DNA from: Mytilus californianus
Taxonomy: Eukaryota; Mollusca; Bivalvia; Mytilida; Mytilidae
NCBI RefSeq assembly: GCF_021869535.1
Contig: NW_026262712.1
Span: forward strand, 67,550,100-67,614,099
DNA length: 64,000 bases
Direction of reading: 5' to 3'
This document shows, one piece after another, positions 48,501 through 60,500 of the stretch. Every line of letters begins with the position of its first letter. The first letter of the stretch is position 1. The translations under genes and the position numbers were made by a program. The notes beneath the pieces were generated by a model that saw only the letters and a list, made by a program, of their open reading frames with translations, did no database searches and was not told the origin of the DNA.

Positions 48501-51500
48501 CAGGGTCATGAACTTTCCTAGTATTAATTCCCCCAGGGTTCTATAAAAGAACTCATTCCCAATGATAATTAATCTAAAACCATTTAATTTTTCCAAAAAA
48601 TAAGAATTTTCCTTAATGCAAAATTACCTATTTTAAGTTTACAAGTAAATTTTAATGGGTTATTTGATTTAAACACAGCTTATACCCACGGAAGGCAATG
48701 GCTAAGTTGAGGAAATTTTTGTTCATGACTTTATAAGTTTTGTTTTCTTCCTTGAATTCAACACAATTTTAGTAGTGGTGAATTATCATGCAAAGTTACA
48801 TTACCGAACTCCAAGAGGTTAAAGCAGAAATGATTGTTCTACATATGCACAGGGGTGACCAAGTTAAACTAAGTTTATGACCTTGACTTTCACTATAAGG
48901 TTTTTATACAACCACAAAAATTTTGCGGTCGTATATTGGTATCACGTCGTCATCCGAAGACACATTGGTTTCTGGACAAAAACTTTTGTTTAAGTGTATG
49001 GATTTCTATGAAATTTTACCATAATGTTAATGACTATAAAAGGAAGGTTGGGATTGATTTTGGGGGTTATGGTCCTAATAGTTCATGAATTAGGGGCCAA
49101 AATGGGGCCCAAATAAGCATTTTTCTAGTTTCCAGACAATAACTTGTGAAATGGTGTATGGATCTCTCTGAAGTTATACCACAAGTTACCATATCACAAA
49201 GGGATGGTAAGAATTTGCTTTGGGGGTTATGGCTCAAACTGTTTAGGAATTAGGGGCAAAAAAGGGGGAAAACAAGGGTTTCCAGGTTAATGGACAATTA
49301 CTTAAGTACAAAACATAATTTTAAAGCAGTGTAAGGGAGGTAATTCAAACACATATTGTCAAATTACCTCCCTTACACTGCTTGTAAATTATTTAGAAAG
49401 AAATGTATTGTCTTTAGGTGATTAGCTGTCAATTTATTTTTAGAAGTTACTATTTTGAAATGTTTAATAAAGGTAATTTAAGTATAGCCATGATTATGTA
49501 TGTGAAGGATTTTATTTTTAGATATTACTATTTGAAGTTGCTGATGGAGGCTTTTTAATTCAAAAAAAACATTTTTCTAGTTTCCAGACAGTAACTTGTG
49601 ATTAAGTGTATGGATCTCTCTAAAATTGTACTACAAGGTTCCATACTACAAAGGAAAGATTGTAATTGAGTTTGATGGTTAATGCTATAAGGGATTCAAA
49701 AAGTTTGGGGGGAAGGGGGGGTTTCCAATTTTTTGTTTAAAAGGGTTCATATTTTTTTTTCAAAATTTTCAAAATTTCAAATTTTTGAAAAGTTTCAAGA
49801 AGAAATCTTCAATTGCACAGTATTGCACATTAGATTTGTAAGATCTTTGACCACATTTATTTTGTGTCAGAAACCTATATTATGTCAAAAATTTGATCAC
49901 AATCCAAATTCAGATAGTATCAAGCTTGAATATTGTGTCCAAATTTGCCCCAACTGTTCAGGGTTAGACCACTGCGGTTTTATCAGGCTGCGCTCAGCGA
50001 AGCATTTTATTTTCCATTGTTTGTAACACACCTTCTAGTAGTGGTGAGTAATTATGTCAAGTTTCATTACCCAACTCCAAAGGTTTTGAAAGTTAAAAGA
50101 GCAGACAATATAAAATATATTTATGTTATAAGTTTTTCTATTTATGGATAGGGGTGTCTAATTTGAACTAAGTTTTTGACCTTGACCTTGTATGTAGGGT
50201 TTTCTTCCTTTGTTAGTGACACACCCTCTACTAGTAGTGGTGAATAATACTGTCAACTGTTATAACCAAACTCCAAGGAGTTAAAAAGTTTAAGGGGCAG
50301 ATAGGATTTATGATGGAAGTATGGACAAGTTGATTACTTTAAGCTTCCTGCAGATCAAACGATGGGGCCCTAAAAAACCCTGATTAGCCCATAACTTCTC
50401 TATACAATACCACAGGCTGTGATTTTCTATAGGAAATTTTGAGTAAGGCTGTTGAAATATCTTAACTTATATTCTTGTATCCTCTTCCATTAAAATGTCC
50501 TAATTTAACCTTCATAATAAAATTTATTTGCCTCCTATTGTTGCAGGCTGATTTAAATTTTCTTTATATTACATTTTTAATAGATATATTATATGATACA
50601 CAAATAAATAATTACAAATCAAGGATGTAGGAATTGAGATAATCATTAAGACTGCTAATAACTTGCAGGAAATATGTTAATATGTACAACCCCTCGTAAA
50701 ACATGAAATTATTTACCCTAACTCCTACTCTCTCTTGGTCAATTGTATCATGATGTGCCACTTGTAGTGCCAGTGCCAAACTTACAGCACCACGTAATCC
50801 TCCCCACGTCATCACTATACCTTCCTTCCATGACATACCATATCCAGTATGGCGTAATATTGGACTGAATATAGCTATAACTAGACCTCTGCAAAGTAAA
50901 AAAAAAGGTTATCACACCTTAGAATTGTAAAATATCAGATTGGCAGCATCTATTATTAATATTTTGATGACAGCTCAGTTGAAGGCATTCGGGTTCCAGT
51001 TTAAAAAGGGTCATAACAATCTTTAGGAAAAACTATATTATTGTTTATAATTAATTTGCTGGTTTTGACAAATTCTGTATACAACCCCACTGGAAATTTG
51101 CAGTTTGCTGAAAACTTCAATTTTCATGACCGTGTCAATCAAATCAATGAAAGTTATTAAATACCACAAAAATAAAATGAATTAACATTATCTACTACTG
51201 TAAGTTTCATGATTCCCAGAAAATTAGAAATTCCTTTGTTGATTTAAATCTACGAGCTGCTGCTTAAAATTTACACAATGTTGCATAAATGTTGCATATC
51301 ACTGTTTTCTGTTGGTGACAAAACTGTTTTAGTTTATTTCTAACTAAAAGAAGAAGGGTTAATAACAAGAGAGAAAAAATATTACAAAATATCAAAAAAT
51401 AAACATGGAATGATGTAACAATACTATGGTGGATGTTCCATATCTTGACAGTTGCTTGTGGTTCTACAAAGCAAGAACTTACAACATAAACTGTTGACAC

Positions 51501-54500
51501 AGAGATATGTCTCTTCTTGTCTGTATGAAATTTTGATAGTTTGATATTACAATGCAAAAGTTGAAATTAAATTGTAAACTATGCCAAACTTTCAAAGTCA
51601 ATGGACCATGAATGAGGGGGGCAGAGCCAAAAAATCTCAATGGAACTGAGATGCATCAATGTCAAAACAACTTCATACCAAATATCATTGACGCCAACTG
51701 TACAAGAGCTTAACAGCCAGTCAAGGTAGTCAAAAACCACCCTAGTAGTCATTGACTTTCTCTGTCAAGGAAGAAGCAAAAATATTTATTTCTACCTATT
51801 TTAAATGGACATTACCTGATAACAAAAACTCCAAAATACAGAGAGAACATGTAAAACCAATCTAATCCATGAATTTCAAATATGGCCTTCTCTGATATCA
51901 CCATGCCAACAATGATGAAGATCAATGTGTTAGCTATATATGCTAAAGTTTCCCAAAATCTGAAATATACAAAGCAAAAATGTTATGTTAGTGAAAGTGT
52001 AATTTTGTCATAATCATGTAAATTTCAGCTTAGGTCTTATTGCTTCTCAAAACCCCCTCTCCCTCCTATAAAAAGGGTCCAGGTAGTTGCGTAGGAAATT
52101 ATGAGATTTGAGTTTTTGAAAACCAGTATGAAATAAAATTCTAATGCAAGTTTCACAGGCTTTTGTCCATCAGTTTCCCAGGAAGGGAATGATCACTTTG
52201 CAAAAAAAAAATCATCTTTTATTCTGCAAACACCAGCACTGCAAATATCAGCTTAGAAACTACATGACTCTTATAAGAGACATCATAAATCGCTATCTCC
52301 AAAAGTCCCAATGAATGTAAAAAATTGTAAAAATAAAATTTGGGAATGCTTTGACTACCATTTCCTATTCTTCATTTGATATAAACTGTTAACACAGAGA
52401 TATGTCTCACCTATTTGTTATTTTGATAATGCAAATGTTGAAATTAAAATAGCAATACTTTAACATGTAAGTTATGCAAATATTCAAAGTCAATGAACCA
52501 TGACTGAAGGTACAGGGCTAAACAATCTCCATGGAAATGAGATGTGCCAATGCTAATACAACTGCAAACCAAATACCATCGACTTTTCATAAGTCGTTCC
52601 CTTTAAACAAACCTAAACACAAACAATTCAATGAACCATAATTAGGGGGTGGGGTTATATAATCTCCATGGAAATGAAACTTGCAAATGCCAATACATGA
52701 CCTAATCACAAACTAATACATGTAAACGAAGCAAAGTTTCAAAGTCAATAGACCTTGACTGAGGGGCGGGGCCAAATAATCTCCATGGTAATGAGATGTG
52801 CCAATGCTAATACAACTGCATACCAAATATCATTGACCTACCACTTGTGGTTCACCATGAACTAGACCTAATCACAAACTAATACATTGTTGACGCCGCC
52901 GCCACCATTGTCGCCGCCGGAAACAGCATACCTATGTCTCGCTTTTTGCCTCCGTCAAGACGAGACAAAAATTGACCATAAAATCAATTGTTTGATATTC
53001 AAATTTCTACTCTTCCAACTGATTAATCAATCTTTTCCAGGTTTAAACATGTATTCATATTATAAATAATTGAAAAATGATATTAAAGGAATGCTTGTAT
53101 CTCAATTCTTCTCTCTTCATGGATTGAATCAAGCAGAAAGTAAATTTGATGTTAAACATTTAGTTTTTTTCCAACTGATTAATCAACCTTTTTCAGGTTT
53201 GAAAACTTATTTATATTATCATTTAAAACTGTTTAAAAGATATTATGAAACTTTATATCTCGATTTCACACTTCTATTTGATATAATCTACCAAAAAAGT
53301 AAAGTTTACATTCCAAATTTCTTTTTTCCGATTGATTTATCAACCTTATAAATACAAATATTTTGAAATCTTAAAGTTCAGAATAATTTTCATGGTTTGC
53401 CTTCTTGAATCAAGAGAAAGCAGTACACATTTATTCAAAGAGAGAATTAAAAAATTACTTCAAGTTTCATATGCAATCTTTCCAAAAATGTTATGCCTTT
53501 AAAAAGAATTTAAGCAAATCTTAAATTTTCAATCATGTAACCTACATTTAATTTCGTTTTTTTCATTTTAATTAAATTTTTGAAATTACTGACATGTGAA
53601 ACTGACTCCTTGCTAGCCTTTGATCAGGATGAACCTTTATGTAAAATACCAAACCTGTACAAAATAATCAATTTCTTATAAGAAAAAACTCTTCTGGGAA
53701 AAGGTTATAATGATTTAGTGTTAAGGACTGTTTAATCTACAAAACATAAAAGATTGTGTGATATTTTCTTCCAAGTTTCAACCATCTTGCAATAGATGCA
53801 GTCTGATACATCTGGTATTTTTACCTGTGTAAGAATTTCTCTACCTCAGGACTGATCATTGTTTTCTCTGCAGACATTCTGACACCAAGTACCACAACTG
53901 CCAACACTCCAGACACTTTCAAAAATTCTTCTCCTAAAATAAAATAAATATCAAGGCTGATTAAAATGCCAAATTTTGGTTTCACTTATTCTTTTCCCCA
54001 TTTATCTCAATCATTTGATTACACTGATAAATATCAAGGTTATTTTCTCTCAAAGATTATAAACAGATTTATCAAAATGAACTGAGGTAAACATCAACAA
54101 TCAATTCAGAATTTTAGTTATATATTAATTCCTTTCACACTCATATTTGGTTACTTTAAATAACATTGAGATGTTTTGAGGGAATGGCCAAACTACAAAT
54201 TAAAGATGGCATACAGCTACATATTGAATAGTGTTTTTCTTGAAGTTTCAAGTGATAGCTGCTCTGAACTCCCCAATATTTTTTTTGCAGAATAAATGGT
54301 AGTTTTTTTTGCCATTTAAATGATCACACTGTTGCAGTCAAGCATGGTTGGTAATGAAGATTTTAATATAATAAGTTATGAGGTTGGTAATGCTCATGAT
54401 ACATTTGTCGAATGATCATCATGATCAAGCAAGTTGTTTCAAAACAGCACAAGCGCAGACAGTTTTCATTTTTTATAAAATAGCTAAATATTGGCATTTA

Positions 54501-57500
54501 AATTAATAGATATTTTTCACCCTATTTCAAGACTCAGATTATGGTAACCTATCTTCCCTGTGAATTAGCATGTTAAAAATACAGATCAGAATGTTGGTCT
54601 AGTACAAAGCAGGATTCATATTTATATATATCAAATTAACATCTTCTCGTCGTCAATATGCATTTAAATTGCACTGATTTCAAGCAGTCATCCAGCCATC
54701 TATCCATCCCTGATTTTCAATATATGGATATTCGGACTCCTGTTACAACAATTGATGTGTTGATGAGTTTTGATGAAATGCTCATAAAATAGACAAGTGT
54801 AGATCAATTAAATGACAACCATAAGCTGTTCATATTTTTTCCCACTATATTTCAAGGTCACTTAATCTCTTTTTTACCTGCTGCAATAAAAAAAAGCTCA
54901 AAAAGGTGGAATTTTAGTAATTAAAGACATTGGTATGTACAATGACCCCAAAACCATATTGAAAAAGCATCTTTTAACAAGTACAATGTATGATGGAATT
55001 CAGGGCAGATCATGGGCCAATCAAATGAACTTGCCATGACATCATATGCCATATAAGTAGTATTCAAGTGTTCATTCCATCCAAAGATTGTTCCTACTCA
55101 CATTTGTTAAGTTGGTAAGCAGAGGTTCCCACACTGACTCTTTATAAATCTTGCAGCAAATGAACAATTTCAATGAACTTATTCGAACTAGGGAATACCA
55201 TATTGACCTTTGTTCTGCTTATCATGTATGTATACAATATATGTACATTGACAGAAAATATAGAAATAATGTGTACAAGTTTTAGAAACAAGATGAAAAA
55301 GCGAGGTTGGCAGAGCTTTTCTCCTTTTTCTTAGCAAATACAAATAAAGTTTTTCAACAATGTATATATATTGTTTATCCTGCAATTTAACCCTGTGACT
55401 TTTATACTTACGTTTTTTATTCCCAACCTTCTTACTGATGTTATAATCATACCCAACATCTTTTATTTATATTCTAAATCTCTTTTATCTTACCAATATA
55501 GTATGTTAAGTATGTGGAAGCTAGTGTGATTGTGATTTCTATCTTTTATCATGTTTATCTTACCAATATAAGATGTTAAGTACGTGGAAGCTAGTGTGAT
55601 TGTGATTTCTATCTTTTATCTTACCAATATAGTATGTTAAGTATGTGGAAGCTAGTGTGATTGTGATTTCTATCTTGTATCTTACCAATGTAGTATGTTA
55701 AGTATGTGGAAGCTAGTGTGATTGTGATTTCTATCTTTTATCTTACCAATATAGTATGTTAAGTATATATAAATTTATGTTTAGAAAAAACATCATTTTT
55801 TGCTGTAATTTATCAAATTAAAAAAAATTGCATTATTGACTTTTTCATGAAAATGGGTACAAATAATCTTCATATGTAATCAAACCGAATGTCATTTTAA
55901 AAAAGAGGGGTCCATGAACTCGTTTTCAAGTTAAATAAGTTTGAATGATAAAAATCAGTCGAAAAATACATCTTTTCCCGATATGTAAGTTTGACGTCGC
56001 CAAAATAACATTTTACGTTAGCAACGTCATTACCTCCCCTGTAACTGTATCGTATGCCCTTAAGTATGTGGAAGCTAGTGTGATTATGATTTCTATCTTT
56101 TATCTTACCAATAGTATGTTAAGTATGTGGAAGCTAGTGTGATTGTGATTTCTATCTTTTATCTTACCAATATAGTATGTTAAGTATGTGGAAGCTAGTG
56201 TGATTGTGATTTCTATCTTTTATCTTACCAATAGTATGTTAAGTATGTGGAAGCTAGTGTGATTGTGATTTCTATCTTTTATCTTATAATAAGATGTTAA
56301 GTACGTGGAAGCTAGTGTGATTGTGATTTCTATCTTTTATCTTACCAATATAGTATGTTAAGTATGTGGAAGCTAGTCTGATTGTGATTTCTATCTTTTA
56401 TCTTACCAATATAGTATGTTAAGTATGTGGAAGCTAGTGTGATTGTGATTTCTATCTTTTATCTTACCAATATAGTATGTTAAGTATGTGGAAGCTAGTG
56501 TGATTGTGATTTCTATCTTTTATCTTACCAATAGTATGTTAAGTATGTGGAAGCTAGTGTGATTGTGATTTCTATCTTTTATCTTACCAATAGTATGTTA
56601 AGTATGTGGAAGCTAGTATGATTGTGATTTCTATCTTTTATCTTACCAATATAGTATGTTAAGTATCTAGTGTTATTATGATTTCTATCTTTTATCTTAC
56701 CAATATAGTATGTTAAGTATGTGGAAGCTAGTGTGATTGTGATTTCTATTAAAGCATCGTTGAAAACTCTAGACAGGAAAAATAAAGTGCATTTTGCCAT
56801 GACGTAGCCCCAGAGAGGTCCTAAGAGAGCTACTTGTAAAAAGTACAGCACTATTTCTCCACCTAAAACAAAGAAGAAAGTCAATATTCAATTTTATTAG
56901 TAGTAAACTACAATCAAACACTTTTTTTTTTATAACAATTTCTAAAACTTGGCAAACAGTTACATATATGAAATATATATCAGGTTAAAAAGCCACAGTA
57001 AATATATCTGTCCAAAGACAGTTACTGTTTTTCTGTAATATCTTATATTTGAGAAAAAATTGGTGTTATAATGTTAAATCAATTGTTATCCCTCTAATTT
57101 ATTTTCAACTTTTATGCACAGACTCAAAACCAATGAATGAATGTCAACTGATTTAGACAAATAATGACCATAATTATATCATCTATATATAGATAACTTT
57201 GTGTTGTTGGGTATCCGTGTTATTTATATTTACACTCAACATTATCCAAACAATAATCAAACTCAATTATTAATATTTACTTTACATTTTCAATCTTTAT
57301 AAAAGATATGCTATTTTATCAGATTTGAAAGAATCATGACTTTGCTAATATTAGTCATTCAATGAAATAATGTATTTTAGAAAATATATTTTTTTTGTCC
57401 TGAAAATGTATGAAATATTTGCTGCAGGACAAAAACAGATAAAATAAACAATAGTAAATCTTTAAAATGAGACAACTTTATTGTTTCATAGCCAAAATAA

Positions 57501-60500
57501 CAACATAAATAAACATGTGACACATTCTTCTTTCATGAGTGGTTAAATAATAATAGTACATGTATTTTTATAAGTAAGAATAGAATAAAAAAAGTTAATC
57601 TCATTTCTACGAACATGCAATACACAAGACTATTATCCTAATTAATTATGCATTCACATCACCTTGTCACTGCACTAATTATGGATTTGTTTATACATGC
57701 AGAAATAATATAACTATATAAAACTTCATTTAAGGTCATGGAAACTTTTTAAACTATTCAACAGATGCCAGTTAATCTTGGTAATTATACTGCAAGCTCT
57801 TCACTATATCTGTAGTAAATACAAAATCAATTTTCACAGCTTGGACTTTGAAGAATTTATACAATCTTTAACTAGATGTATTAATGCCTGCAAGTTGTAT
57901 ATGCAAGTAAACAGATTTATGCATTATCTAATGTTTGACTGCACAAAATCTTGTATTTGTGTATTACAATGTTATAACAAAAATTAATCCCTGATCATTC
58001 TATAAAAATTGTAAAAACAAATCATACGTAAAATATTCTGCATATACATTGATTTTTTCAAAGTATTATCAGAGAAATAAATGTTTCTTTCACAACTGAC
58101 CTTTTTAAGAAAATATTTTTATAATGATTTTTATGTTACCTCCCATAACATTTAAAAATCAAATAATAAACAGCAAAAATTGCTGTGCAGTGTAAAAATA
58201 ATTATTAAGTCTATATCAATTGATGCATCATGCTTTACACTTGTGCATTTTTTTTATTAAGGATTAAAAATCATGCATAAGCTAATTTGCAGATTCAAAC
58301 TTGAGAAAGCAAAATGATTACAATTTAATCCTTAAGTTTCAACTGAACAAACCTCAGCCGTTTTTATATATTATTACAGGAAATTCTATTTGAATAACAT
58401 TATTGAGCAAACAAAGAGTTTTTCAGTTAAAGGATAATCAGTCTCAAACCCAACTATTTCAATATGCTAATGCCTGCTATCTACCAAAACATTCTACCCA
58501 TCAAATAAGCAAGCAAAAATGTTCAGCTAAATTGTCATAGAAAAAAAATCTTACCTATTTCTATTTAAGTAAAAGTTACAATATAAATAAACATCAGTGC
58601 TAAAATACAAATATCGGGAGATAACAAGAAGGAACAGACATAACAAGGAACCAAAAGGTCCTATTAATATTGGACTGGATTACTGAAAATCACAAATTAA
58701 GTCCTATACAAACATTGAAAACTCTAAGATAAGACAAATTTCTGGGTCTTATCACTGCATGTCTGTAAATTTATTGGGGCCTTTATCATTTACAAAATAC
58801 ATGTATCTTCTTTTACTGCTAGATATCATATGATATTTAAAAAAAAACATTCAATAAAACATATTTGCCCAATTTTCTTTACATATTGGTTTGACACAAG
58901 TTTTCAATAATATTTTTTATAGCATTTTTTAAGTTATGTTTCCTGCCTCACTACCTACTCTAAATTTTCAAGACTACCCTTAAACATTGTATGGACATCT
59001 TTGCTTTACCACTAATAAAGTCCAGATAACATTTACTTTGTGTCAAAATTTGAAAGAAAAATCAATCTAAGATCCCTTATGTATTGTTTTCTATGTAATG
59101 CATTCTATGTATTGTATTCTATGTATTGTATTCCTACATTGATAAGACACTCATTTATTGTTAAAGACTGTATTTTGACCTGTAGATATTTTTTTAGTTT
59201 CTGTATTGTTAGGTTGCTGTTTCATCGACGTATAATCCACATCTGCAGGGACTGAAGTTAAAATTTTTGTCATGGTAGCCCACAGCTTAAATTTTGGTAG
59301 CCAATATATATAGTTCTATACAAAAAAAGCAGAAATTTTAGTAGCCCACACCAAATTTTAGAGGCCATTGGCGAGTGGGTCCCTGTTAATTTCAAACCCT
59401 GTGATCTCTTTTACTCGTACTCAGTACATTTTAGTAATGTCTCATTTGTTTTAAGTTCAGACTTACTTACAACTCCCATTAGCGCCATGTGTCGCATAGA
59501 GTGTGTAGAGAGCGAAAAGTTCAGACTAGTTTACTTTTCTCATATATATTTATCACAGGACATCATGACCATTTACTTGCACTATCACATCTTTATGTTC
59601 AGTGAAACCGTGAAACTTTGCTCAAAACCCTAATTTGCAAATATTAATTAAATAGTGCACTTAATAATAAATATTTTTAAAACTAAGTCTCAAGTTGATG
59701 TGACCAATATTTCACCTTCCTTAAACCAAAACTTTAACCTATAAAATTTCCATGTTCAGTAAACCATGAAATTTGGGTCAAAATCCTAATTTGGCATATA
59801 TACCAAACTTTTCATGTTGATGTGTTCACAAACTACCTAAAACCAAATCTTTAACCTGATAGAGGACTAACAGACGGACACACAGACATAATGCCCCTTT
59901 ACTTTTGTAGGCAGGGCATAAAAAAAATTTTCAACAAAAATTTAAACAAAACTATAGAACTGATACACAGACCTGGAAACATAATACCCCTCTACTATTG
60001 TAGGCATGGTATAAAAAAAGAATATTAACAGAAATTTAAACAAAACTTTCAAACTGTTTATACCTTTCGAATGTATATCTGTAAAAGAGGACAAAGAAAA
60101 AAAATGTGTTGTATATGGTATATCAGAGATATTGGATTTGAAAATCTGTTAAATCTCGTTCAAATCTCATACAAACTACTTTCTGCTTTATATTTGATAG
60201 TCATATAATCTTTTTTTCTAATAATGCGATACAATAGAATAGAATATAATAGAACTTTGTATAGTGTTCAAAGCAAGTATGCATTTATCTAGAAATTTAT
60301 AGAAGTAATAAATAAATAATTTCTTAATATGCAGTCACAATTGTTCAAATTTCTATCAAATTTGAATTGGAGCTGTCCGGTTTTTTTTAACACATATTTA
60401 ATTTGAATTTGGATTTTAAATATAGCTTGTATTAGCCCAAACTGAACAATATTGTGAATTAATTAATGTAAAGAGGAACTTCAAATGACTTGTTTGATGT

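Noticed and set aside
49733-50026. 97-codon plus-strand frame
   Set aside because: Falls within a composite dispersed repeat with homopolymer runs; no motif.
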